Shown: positions 16,590-24,684 of the stretch, piece by piece
Position numbering within the stretch: the first letter of the stretch is position 1
Layout of the letters: each line of letters opens with the position of its first letter
NCBI RefSeq assembly: GCF_030686155.1
Contig: NZ_JAUPEV010000016.1
Coordinates: 1-34,044, forward strand
DNA from: Helicobacter_J cappadocius
GTDB taxonomy: Bacteria; Campylobacterota; Campylobacteria; Campylobacterales; Helicobacteraceae
DNA: 34,044 bases
Reading direction: 5' to 3'
The notes under the pieces: model-generated
Database searches by the model: none
Told to the model about the DNA's origin: nothing
Seen by the model: the letters and a program-made list of their open reading frames with translations, nothing else
Translations under genes and position numbers: made by a program

Positions 16590-18335
16590 ATGCTAGAAAA
16601 TATCCTGAACAATGTAAATGCCACTCAAGAGACACTAAAGCCAAAAAATGATGTCAAAAAACCAACCGAAGATAGCCATAAAGATACTACGGGAGTTAGC
16701 TTCAAAAACTTACTTGAAAAAAATCTCTCAAAGGATGATAAAACCATCAAAGAAAAAATAACTGAAGAAAAACCAAAATCTGCCAAATCCGAAACTTTTT
16801 CTGAAGCACAAAATACCTCAAATGGTTCTTTTTCTCATCTTGCAGAAAAAAACTCCCCTTTTGCAAGTATGTCAAAAACTGACCTTAAAAACACCTCTAG
16901 CAACTCTAATCACTCTAGCCCCACAAAAGATCTACTTAATGCCCCATTGGCAAAAAATAATCCTCAAGATATCTCCACAAAAAACACAAAACCAACTCAA
17001 AACCCTGAAAAAAAACTTTCTGATATAAAAACCCTATCAGATGAAAAAGATCTAAAAGCAGACAATATAAAGTTTGAAAAAAAAGAGACTAAAAATGACA
17101 AAAATATTTCGTCTATTTCTTCAAATACTTCAACCCAAAGCAGTCAATCTAAGAGCATCCAATCTGAAACCCTTGATTCAAAAACCTTAGATGCAACTAG
17201 CACAAATAAGCCTATGACTCAAAATGTCTTAGATCAAAAACTAAAAACAGCCAACACCGCGACCTCTATTCACAAAAAAGATCAAAACAAGCCTTTAAAT
17301 ACTATGCTTAAAAATATCGATGAAAAAGAACTTCAAACAAGAAAAAAATTCAACAAAAATCATAAAATAGAATATAAAATAGAGGACAAAACTGAAAAAA
17401 TTGCCATCATTGAACGTGGTAAAAATCTACCAAAAAATATCGTGGAGCCAAAGATTTATCAAGAAAAAAGAGCGGCAAAACTTGAAGAAATGGACACAAA
17501 AAATCAAGCCATTCAAGAAGCGATCAATAAAAATATCACAAAAGATATCAAATTAACAAATTCTCCAAAAAATGAAAAAATCGAAGATGCCAAAGAGGAT
17601 GTACAAAAAAAAACTAAAAAATCAAGCACTTCTTCAAAGCCAAACCCTCGCTTAAATAGTGCTTTAGGAGATGTCAATGGAAAAAATCAAGCTCAAGTGC
17701 AAACCCAAGATCAAAACAAACAAATACAAAATCAAATCGATCACGAAAAGTTTATAGATCAAGAAAAAACTCTTCAATCTGCAACAATTCAAAAAAATAA
17801 AAAAACAACACAAGATAAAGAAGTGGAAAAAACAAAAGATAAAACCACTCAAGATACATCTATACAGAAAGATTCAACCTCAACTCTTGGGGTAGTGCCT
17901 AAAAATGACCTACTCTATAAAAGTGCGAGTGCAAAAGAAACTATCAAGAACTTCGCTCAAAATCTCAGTGAAGAAATCAAAAATTACAAGCCACCTATGA
18001 GTAAGCTCTCACTTGAACTCAATCCAGAAAAATTAGGAAAAGTAGAACTCACTATCAAACAAATCGGAAACAATTTACATGTAAGTGTGGTATCAAACAA
18101 CCAAGCTATCGCTTTATTTGTCCAAAATCAAGTTGATTTAAGACAAAATCTAGCAATGATAGGATTTTCTGGTGTAGATCTGAATTTTTCATCCCAAGAC
18201 AACCCACAAAAGGAAAATCAAGATTCAGGAAACCAGAAAAGGAACAAAAATAGCTTGAAAGAATATGAAGAAGTAAAAAACACCTCTCAAACCCAATATG
18301 ACACAATGGAAATTGTGTTACCTAAATACGCATAG
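16590..18335 (+). CDS. fliK: Flagellar hook-length control protein FliK
   Basis: FliK is a secreted molecular ruler that measures the hook and switches the export gate from hook to filament substrates. The protein is 581 residues. Its first 440 residues are a low-complexity Lys/Asn/Ser/Thr/Gln-rich region, as expected of an unfolded ruler. The C-terminal Flg_hook domain (about 445-535) has SKLSLELNPEKLGKVELTI and FVQNQVDLRQNLAMIGFSGV. The start is ATG 16590, with AAGGAA at 16578-16583, and it is the only start compatible with the sigma-54 promoter. It is first in fliK-flgD-flgE, the order known in H. pylori and C. jejuni. Length and N-terminal sequence vary widely in this family, so the C-terminal domain carries the call. 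Confidence 0.92.
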   Translation: MLENILNNVNATQETLKPKNDVKKPTEDSHKDTTGVSFKNLLEKNLSKDDKTIKEKITEEKPKSAKSETFSEAQNTSNGSFSHLAEKNSPFASMSKTDLKNTSSNSNHSSPTKDLLNAPLAKNNPQDISTKNTKPTQNPEKKLSDIKTLSDEKDLKADNIKFEKKETKNDKNISSISSNTSTQSSQSKSIQSETLDSKTLDATSTNKPMTQNVLDQKLKTANTATSIHKKDQNKPLNTMLKNIDEKELQTRKKFNKNHKIEYKIEDKTEKIAIIERGKNLPKNIVEPKIYQEKRAAKLEEMDTKNQAIQEAINKNITKDIKLTNSPKNEKIEDAKEDVQKKTKKSSTSSKPNPRLNSALGDVNGKNQAQVQTQDQNKQIQNQIDHEKFIDQEKTLQSATIQKNKKTTQDKEVEKTKDKTTQDTSIQKDSTSTLGVVPKNDLLYKSASAKETIKNFAQNLSEEIKNYKPPMSKLSLELNPEKLGKVELTIKQIGNNLHVSVVSNNQAIALFVQNQVDLRQNLAMIGFSGVDLNFSSQDNPQKENQDSGNQKRNKNSLKEYEEVKNTSQTQYDTMEIVLPKYA

Positions 18336-18343
18336 GAGGCAAA

Positions 18344-19165
18344 ATGGCAATCGATCTAGCTGAAGTAACAGGTGCAAAAGCTGCTAATGTTAAGAAAAAA
18401 GATGAACCAAAAATAGCCAATGGTTTGGATAAAGATGCTTTTATGAAGTTGTTTTTAGAACAGCTCAAAAACCAAGATCCAACCGCTCCAATGGAAACTG
18501 ATAAAATCATCACTCAGACTGCTCAACTCACTCAAGTAGAAATGCAAGAGGAAAATAAAAAAACAATGAAAGAAGTCGCTGAAGCGATGAAATCCACCAA
18601 AGAAACCAACGATTCTCTCAAAGATTTTCAAACCTCTTTGAAAGAAACCTTAGAAAACCTAGATAAGGGAATGAATAACAATGTAGAGTCAAATTCACAT
18701 ATGGCACAGATTTCCGCACTTAATACCGTATCTATGATAGGAAAAATTGCAGAGACAGATATAAGTGGCGTGAATGTCAAAGGAGCAGGAGAGATCAACT
18801 TCTCCCTTTACTTTGATGAGCCAATTAACTCAAATGAGGGCAATCCAGTTATAGAAATATTCAACGATCAAAAACAACTCATCACAACTCTTCCAATAAA
18901 AGGAAAAGATGGTCAAAGTGGTTATATTGATTTTAGTTGGAATGGACTTGATGAAAAAGGTGTCCAAGCTCCAGAGGGAAGCTATAGCATTAGAGCGGAG
19001 TACAACTTGGATCCCAAAAGCAATAAATACCATCAAACACGTGTAGGTAGAGGAGAAGTACAAAGTGTGCTTTTTGACAAAGGAAAGCCAATGATTAGGA
19101 TGGGAGAGATGATTTTGCCTATTGATAGTGCTATAGAGTTTTACGATAAGGAAAAAAATCTATGA
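18344..19165 (+). CDS. flgD: Flagellar hook assembly (capping) protein FlgD
   Basis: FlgD forms the temporary cap on which hook subunits assemble. The 273-residue length is typical for this phylum. The conserved N-terminal export/cap region is FMKLFLEQLKNQDPTAPMET followed by TAQLTQVEMQEEN. The C-terminal FlgD/tudor-Ig part (about 135-265) contains YIDFSWNGLDEKGVQAPEG. A perfect AGGAGG (18334-18339) overlaps the fliK stop, four bases before the ATG. The gene ends overlapping flgE by four bases. Confidence 0.95.
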   Translation: MAIDLAEVTGAKAANVKKKDEPKIANGLDKDAFMKLFLEQLKNQDPTAPMETDKIITQTAQLTQVEMQEENKKTMKEVAEAMKSTKETNDSLKDFQTSLKETLENLDKGMNNNVESNSHMAQISALNTVSMIGKIAETDISGVNVKGAGEINFSLYFDEPINSNEGNPVIEIFNDQKQLITTLPIKGKDGQSGYIDFSWNGLDEKGVQAPEGSYSIRAEYNLDPKSNKYHQTRVGRGEVQSVLFDKGKPMIRMGEMILPIDSAIEFYDKEKNL

Positions 19166-20967
19166 ATGATACGATTTTAAATTCTTATAGCGGGATTAAA
19201 ACTCACCAATTTGGACTTGATAGTATTTCCAACAATATCGCCAATGTCAATACTACTGGTTATAGAGAAAATATTCCAGAATTTAAAAGCCTTTTTTCCA
19301 CGCATTTGGAATCTCTAGGTGGCTCATCAGCTATCAGCAACGACAGAAATTTCGGATCTAGTGGTGCAAGTAATGCTATTTCAACAAAAAGCGGAAACTA
19401 TCATCAAACTGATGGCGAATTTGATATGGCCTATCAGGGAAAAGGTTGGTTTATTGTAGGTCCAAATCAAAAAGGAGATTTCAAGATTGACAAAGATGGT
19501 TATGAGCAGAAACAAGCCAACTATTTCACCAGAGATGGTGCTTTCAGTCGTGATGCTGATGGATATTTGGTAAATTCTGAGGGCTATTATGTCTATGGTA
19601 TCAACCTAGATAAAATCAAAAATGGAGTTTTTGTCTCTAGCAACGACAACGAAAAAGATCTCAAAGAACTTAGCGATAATAATCTCAAGCCTCTCAATAT
19701 CCCCCAAGAGCTGAAATTTCAACCTGTTCTAACCTCACAAGTAAATATCAGTGTCAATCTCAATCCAAAAAGTAACTTTCAAAATGCTCAAGATGTTTTT
19801 CTGGATCCTTCAGGCAAACTCATAGAAGATAAATTCAAAAATCAAGACATGAATGCCTTAGCAAATAATGATGAAAAATCACTCGATACAAGTATCTATG
19901 ATGATATTAGCTTCAAAATATCCAAAGATGGAAAAGATGAAGAATATGACTTCAAATACGGAAGTGGTGGAGAAAAAGAAAATGAATTTAGAACCATTGG
20001 AGACTTGCAAAAACTTCTCAAAGATAAAACAGGATTGGATTTAGATGTCTCAAGAGATAAAAACGGCGATCCAAAAAAACCTCTCTCGCTAAGCATTATC
20101 AACAATACAGCAGATATGAATCTAAGCATAGGGGGAAAAATGGCACAAATACTAGGTCTTAATGCTGCTGAAATACCTCTAAAAAAGGGGTCTTCACAGG
20201 ATTCAAACCCTATAAAAGTCCCATTTTATAGCACTAGCACGGAAATCTATGACAAAGATGGAAAAAAATTTTTACTCAAAAGCGATTATGTGATGCAAGA
20301 TTCTGGGGATAATAAATCTACCCCGCCTATCAACCAAAAATGGGAAGTTAAAACCGCTGTATATGACTTTAAGGGTGATGTGATGGTGAGCAAAAAACCC
20401 GTTACCCAGACTATAGAATTCGATTCAGATGGGAATATGATAGCTGATGATGCAGAAGTTGATTTCAAAGACAATAAAATCAAATATTCCCTAAAAGGTA
20501 GCAAAGACTATAAATCTAGCAATCTCGCTTATCAAGACTCCAAACTCACGCAAGTAAGCCAAGATGGAAAACCAGAAGGAGCACTTCGTGAGATCAGAGT
20601 CGATAGCAATGGAATCATCTATCTTGCTTTTAGTAATGGTGTAACAGAAGCTATGGGTAGAGTTGGAATAGCAGCGTTTGTAAATGACCAAGGTCTTAGA
20701 AAAGTTGGTGGAAATCTCTTAGAAATGACATCTAGCACAGTTAATGGGGACAACAAGCTCCTAAGCGGAAACCCGATATTAGGCTGGAATGAAGATGGGG
20801 TATTAAAATTTGGCAAGGTAATGTATAAAAACCTAGAAACGAGCAATGTGGATGTGGGCAATGCACTCACCAACTTGATATTGATGCAAAGAGGGTATTC
20901 AATGAATGCCAAGGCCTTCACCACAGGCGATGATCTCATCAAAGAAGCTATTAATCTAAAGAAATAG
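19162..20967 (+). CDS. flgE: Flagellar hook protein FlgE
   Basis: This is the structural hook subunit or its close paralogue, 601 residues. The N-terminal rod/hook domain (about 4-40) has YSGIKTHQFGLDSISNNIANVNTTGYRE. A large central surface domain follows. The C-terminal domain (about 555-600) ends NVDVGNALTNLILMQRGYSMNAKAF. H. pylori and C. jejuni each have two FlgE-like genes. This one matches the copy linked to fliK and flgD, so whether it makes the main hook or a related part cannot be settled here. ATGA overlap with flgD indicates coupled translation. No terminator separates it from hsdS 16 bases downstream, so hsdS may be read from the flagellar promoter. Confidence 0.93.
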   Translation: MNDTILNSYSGIKTHQFGLDSISNNIANVNTTGYRENIPEFKSLFSTHLESLGGSSAISNDRNFGSSGASNAISTKSGNYHQTDGEFDMAYQGKGWFIVGPNQKGDFKIDKDGYEQKQANYFTRDGAFSRDADGYLVNSEGYYVYGINLDKIKNGVFVSSNDNEKDLKELSDNNLKPLNIPQELKFQPVLTSQVNISVNLNPKSNFQNAQDVFLDPSGKLIEDKFKNQDMNALANNDEKSLDTSIYDDISFKISKDGKDEEYDFKYGSGGEKENEFRTIGDLQKLLKDKTGLDLDVSRDKNGDPKKPLSLSIINNTADMNLSIGGKMAQILGLNAAEIPLKKGSSQDSNPIKVPFYSTSTEIYDKDGKKFLLKSDYVMQDSGDNKSTPPINQKWEVKTAVYDFKGDVMVSKKPVTQTIEFDSDGNMIADDAEVDFKDNKIKYSLKGSKDYKSSNLAYQDSKLTQVSQDGKPEGALREIRVDSNGIIYLAFSNGVTEAMGRVGIAAFVNDQGLRKVGGNLLEMTSSTVNGDNKLLSGNPILGWNEDGVLKFGKVMYKNLETSNVDVGNALTNLILMQRGYSMNAKAFTTGDDLIKEAINLKK

Positions 20968-20983
20968 ATAGTAGATAAATAAA

Positions 20984-22139
20984 ATGCTTATAAATATTGC
21001 TGGGGGGGGGGGTAGAATACAAGTCTCTTAGAGAAGTCTGCAAAACTCTACCAAAAGGTACTCTAAAAAAAGATGAAGTGAATCAAACATCACAATATCC
21101 TGTCATAAATGGAGGGTGCGAATTATATGGTTTTTATGATAAATATAATAATGAAGCTAATGCCTTTACCTTTTCTGCTCGTGGTTCTGCTGGGTTTGTA
21201 AGTTATTTTAACACTAGATTTTGGGCTGGAGGATTATGCTATCCATACACTTCAAAAAATGAAAATATCTTGATAACAAAATTTATCTATTATTATCTAA
21301 AATCTCAAGAACAAAATATAATGGATACTTTGGTTGCACGTGGAAGTATTCCTGCCTTAAACAAATCTGACATTGACAACCTCAAAATCCCCATCCCGCC
21401 TCTACCCATCCAAGAAGAAATCGTGAAAATCCTAGATACCTTCACAGAACTAGAGGGCGAACTAGAAGCCGAGCTAAAACTCAGACAAAAACAATACAAA
21501 TACTACTTGAACAAACTCCTCAGCTTTGAAAATGATGGGGGGGGGGGATTAGTTCAATGGCTAGAAATGCAAGAAGTGTTTGATATTAGAAACGGCTATA
21601 CTCCCTCAAAGGCTAAAGCAGAATATTGGGAGGGGGGAAATATACCTTGGTTTAGAATGGAAGATATTCGAACAAATGGAAGAATGCTTTCAGATTCTAT
21701 CCAACACATCACAAAACAAGCAGTCAAAGGAAAATTATTTCCTGCAAATTCCATCATAGTAGCTACGACAGCAACCATAGGAGAACACGCACTCATAACT
21801 GTTGATTGCCTTGCCAATCAACAGTTTACTTTTTTGACCAAAAAGCAAACTGTTGGCAATAAACTAAATATGAAGTTCTTTTATTATTATATGTTTATTG
21901 TGGATGAATGGTGCAAAGAACATGTGAATTCATCAAGTTTTGCATCTGTTGATATGGCAGCTTTTAGAAAACTCAAAATCCCCATTCCGCCTTTAGAGGA
22001 GCAGGAGCGGATTGTGGGGATATTGGATAAGTTTGATGAGCTTGTGAGTGATATTTCTTTGGGGATTCCTGCGGAGATACAGATGCGGAAGAAGCAGTAT
22101 GAGTATTACAGAGACAAGCTGCTTAGGTTTGAGGAGTGA
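20984..22139 (+). CDS. hsdS: Type I restriction-modification specificity subunit HsdS, phase-variable
   Basis: HsdS directs a type I methyltransferase/restriction complex to its DNA site. Two target-recognition modules are each followed by a conserved helix region: LKIPIPPLPIQEEIVKILD then KQYKYYLNKLL, and LKIPIPPLEEQERIVGILD then KQYEYYRDKLL. Two poly-G tracts of 11 lie in the gene, one before each module. From the natural ATG at 20984 the first tract (21002-21012) is out of frame and ends after about 14 codons. Deleting one G gives 384 residues. As sequenced, translation would have to begin at TTG 20997. The second tract (21537-21547) is in frame; a one-base change stops the protein after the first module. 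No hsdM or hsdR is in the window. Codon use in the last 150 bases is G-rich, unlike the rest, suggesting recombination. Confidence 0.9.
21002..21012 (+). repeat. Poly-G tract (11) at the 5' end of hsdS
   Basis: Eleven G. In this state the ATG at 20984 is out of frame with the specificity protein; 10 or 13 G would join them. Confidence 0.95.
21537..21547 (+). repeat. Poly-G tract (11) between the two hsdS modules
   Basis: Eleven G, encoding Gly residues after the first conserved region. The current length keeps both modules in one frame. Ten or twelve G lead to a stop within 2-17 codons and would yield a single-module protein of about 180 residues. Confidence 0.95.
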
Positions 22140-22248
22140 AAATAAAGACAAGATCACATTAAAAATAGTAGTTTTTGATCTCACCTGCATTATGATCGCT
22201 TTTTTGAGCATATCAAAGAATACAGCAATCCTAAAAAATCTATTATGC

Positions 22249-22254
22249 TAAAAT
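22249..22254 (+). promoter_or_regulatory. Candidate extended -10 before the glycan locus
   Basis: TGCTAAAAT (TGN + TAAAAT) lies 31 bases before the first glycosyltransferase start. No clear -35. The whole 22140-22285 gap is otherwise empty apart from a short coding-like remnant at 22179-22256. Confidence 0.35.
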
Positions 22255-22285
22255 AAAGGTTTTATTTCTTTCAAGAAGGTTGCTG

Positions 22286-23221
22286 ATGTTAGCCCCTGTA
22301 GTTCTCTTTGTGTATAACAGACCTATTCATACAAAACAAGTCATCGAAGCATTGATACAAAATACACTAGCTAAAGATACAGAGCTATTTATTTTTTCAG
22401 ATCATTATAAAACCAAAGCCGATGAACAAAGCGTACTTGAATGTAGAAAATATATTCAAAGTATTTCTTCTTGTTACCTAGGTGGATTTAAAAAAGTTCA
22501 TATCATTTGCAGAGATAGAAATTTTGGACTTGCAGATTCCATCATTGATGGTGTAAGCACTATTATTAACAAATATGGCAAAGCCATCATTTTAGAAGAT
22601 GATATTGTTGTGAGCAATGTATTTTTGGATTATATGAATAGTGCTCTTGATAAATATGAAATGCAAGAAAAAATATGGGCAATCAGTGCATGGAATTATC
22701 CCATAGCTAGTGATGATCTTGGAGATTGTTTTTTCTGGAGAATCCCTCATTGCTGGGGGTGGGCGACTTGGAAAAATAGATGGCAATACTACAAAAGAGA
22801 CATTGATTGGGTTAAGAAAAATTTTGATTCAAAAGACATCAAAGCTATTAATTTAGGTACTTATTCCTCTTATTGGAATGATTTTGTTCTCAACGAGCAA
22901 GGCAAAATCAAAACTTGGGCGATTTTTAATTATCTTATCGCTTACAAACATAATGCCTTGACCTTGATGCCTTCTGTTTCATATATAAGACAAATCGGTT
23001 TTGATGGTTCAGGAACGCATTGTGGAGATGAAGAAATATTTCATTTTGAGACAATCAATACAAAATTTCCCATTGAATTTCCTAACAACATAGAAGAATC
23101 GCCTCTAGCCCTGCTTAGGATACAAAATTTTCACAGATCTCTTAAAAAACCTTTTTTCACTAGAGCAAAAAACAAACTCTTAAGAATTTTCAAGAAAATC
23201 TTCCAATCAAACAAAAGCTAA
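22286..23221 (+). CDS. Glycosyltransferase, GT-A fold (GT2-like), copy 1
   Basis: This 311-residue predicted sugar transferase starts with APVVLFVYNRPIHTKQVIEAL, the usual beginning of a GT-A nucleotide-sugar fold. Its metal-binding DXD-type motif is ILEDDIVVSN (Glu104-Asp106). A tryptophan-rich HCWGWATWKNRW segment follows the catalytic core. The C-terminus is basic, suggesting membrane-surface contact. The start is ATG 22286, with GAAGG six bases upstream. It is a paralogue of the gene at 24684-25640, sharing EDDI-x-VSN-x-FL-x-YMN and a closing HCG motif region. Donor and acceptor sugars cannot be read from sequence. Confidence 0.82.
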   Translation: MLAPVVLFVYNRPIHTKQVIEALIQNTLAKDTELFIFSDHYKTKADEQSVLECRKYIQSISSCYLGGFKKVHIICRDRNFGLADSIIDGVSTIINKYGKAIILEDDIVVSNVFLDYMNSALDKYEMQEKIWAISAWNYPIASDDLGDCFFWRIPHCWGWATWKNRWQYYKRDIDWVKKNFDSKDIKAINLGTYSSYWNDFVLNEQGKIKTWAIFNYLIAYKHNALTLMPSVSYIRQIGFDGSGTHCGDEEIFHFETINTKFPIEFPNNIEESPLALLRIQNFHRSLKKPFFTRAKNKLLRIFKKIFQSNKS

Positions 23222-23234
23222 AAAACCTTTATGA

Positions 23235-23240
23235 TATAAT
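23235..23240 (+). promoter_or_regulatory. Extended -10 promoter element before ugd
   Basis: TGATATAAT (23232-23240) is an extended -10 with perfect TATAAT, 34 bases before the ugd ATG. No recognisable -35. It could give the downstream genes a promoter separate from copy 1 of the glycosyltransferase. Confidence 0.5.
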
Positions 23241-23274
23241 TGAAACAATATTTAGTTAAGTGCTAAGGGAAATA

Positions 23275-24684
23275 ATGAAGATTACTATTGTCGGCTCTGG
23301 TTATGTTGGTCTTGTAGCTTCGGCTTGTTTTGCTGAAATGGGTAATGAGGTCATCGTCCTAGACATTGATGAAAACAAAATCAATCAACTCAAAAATGGC
23401 ATCATTCCTATATATGAACCCGGTCTTGAAAAGCTCATCGAAAAAAATACTCGATCTTCAAATCTGATCTTTAGCACAGATAAAAAAACTGCCTATACAA
23501 ATAGAGAGATTATTTTTATTGCTGTAGGTACGCCTATGGGAGAAGATGGAAGTGCGGATATTACCTATGTTCTAAATGCCGCAAGAGATATAGCAGAACA
23601 TATCAATCAGCACACTATTATCGTAAATAAATCCACCGTGCCTGTAGGTACTACAAAAAAAATTCAATCTGTTATCAAGCAATACAAAAAAAATGGAAAT
23701 ATAAATTTTGACATCATTTCAAATCCAGAATTTCTAAAAGAAGGCGTGGCTATCAATGATTTTATGTCCCCTGATAGAATTATCATAGGTTACGAAAATC
23801 CAAAAGCACTTGAAGTTATGAAAATGCTTTATTCGCCATTTTTGGTAAAAAATAATCGAATCATCACAATGGATCTCGCTTCATCAGAGATGAGTAAATA
23901 CGCTTCAAATGCAATGCTTGCTACAAAAATAAGTTTTATCAACGAAATGAGTCAAATATGTGAAAAAGTAGGGGCAAATATCAATGATGTTCGCATTGGA
24001 ATAGGATCGGATTCTCGCATTGGATATAGTTTTATTTATCCAGGTTGTGGCTATGGCGGGAGCTGTTTTCCAAAAGATATCAAGGCATTACAAAAAACCG
24101 CCAAAGAATTTAATGTTTCATCATTTCTAATTGATGCGGTAGATAAGGTCAATCAAGCACAAAAGCTTGTTTTGCCTAGAAAAATTAAAAAACATTTTGG
24201 AGAAAACCTACAAAATAGGGTATTTTGCATATGGGGACTTAGTTTTAAGCCAAAAACAGATGATATAAGAGAAAGCAGTGCAATTGTTCTGATTAGCGAG
24301 TTGCTCAAGTTAGATGCAAAAATCAACGCCTATGATCCAAAAGCAATCTCAAATATGAAAAATATATTTCAAAATATTAGCTATTACGAGGATAAATACC
24401 AAGCACTAAAAGATTGTGACGCACTAATAATCGTAACAGAATGGAAAGAATTTAGAAATCCTGATTTTAATAAAATCTCCTCATTATTGAAAGAAAAAAT
24501 CATATTTGATGGTAGAAATATTTATAAAGATCACCAGCTCTTAGGCTTTAAATATTATAGTATCGGTGGGGGGGGGGGATATAGAGAATATCACCTAAAT
24601 CTCTATAATCTTCATCTATCATTCCCTGGTGCTATATCAGAGTCTTTATATAATCCACTCCACCAAAATCAGCGGGTTGCTTGA
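23275..24684 (+). CDS. ugd: UDP-glucose 6-dehydrogenase with a poly-G-controlled tail
   Basis: This enzyme oxidises UDP-glucose to UDP-glucuronate with NAD, supplying acidic sugar for surface polysaccharide. The NAD site is GSGYVGLVASACFAEMG. The central domain includes NPEFLKEGVAINDFMSPDR, and the catalytic Cys264 is in GCGYGGSCFPKD. The C-terminal domain has WGLSFKPKTDDIRESSA and DGRNIY. The enzyme normally ends near YYSIG, and exactly there a run of 11 G begins (codon 432). In the present frame it adds a tail of roughly 38 residues that ends by overlapping the next gene's ATG (TGATG). With 10 or 12 G the tail is only a few to ten residues. Start is ATG 23275 after AAGGGA; a GTG 15 bases earlier precedes the ribosome site and is rejected. 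Related GDP-mannose or UDP-ManNAc dehydrogenases are less likely. Confidence 0.9.
   Translation: MKITIVGSGYVGLVASACFAEMGNEVIVLDIDENKINQLKNGIIPIYEPGLEKLIEKNTRSSNLIFSTDKKTAYTNREIIFIAVGTPMGEDGSADITYVLNAARDIAEHINQHTIIVNKSTVPVGTTKKIQSVIKQYKKNGNINFDIISNPEFLKEGVAINDFMSPDRIIIGYENPKALEVMKMLYSPFLVKNNRIITMDLASSEMSKYASNAMLATKISFINEMSQICEKVGANINDVRIGIGSDSRIGYSFIYPGCGYGGSCFPKDIKALQKTAKEFNVSSFLIDAVDKVNQAQKLVLPRKIKKHFGENLQNRVFCIWGLSFKPKTDDIRESSAIVLISELLKLDAKINAYDPKAISNMKNIFQNISYYEDKYQALKDCDALIIVTEWKEFRNPDFNKISSLLKEKIIFDGRNIYKDHQLLGFKYYSIGGGGGYREYHLNLYNLHLSFPGAISESLYNPLHQNQRVA
24568..24578 (+). repeat. Poly-G tract (11) at the end of ugd
   Basis: Eleven G after the last conserved residues of Ugd. The enzyme core is intact in every frame; only the tail and the coupling to the following gene change. 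Confidence 0.95.

Noticed and set aside
20984..22139. A complete type I restriction system
   Set aside because: Only the specificity subunit is present; neither a methylase nor a restriction subunit can be found on either strand.
23260..23274. GTG start for ugd
   Set aside because: It precedes the AAGGGA ribosome site, and the NAD fold begins directly at MKITIVGSG from ATG 23275.
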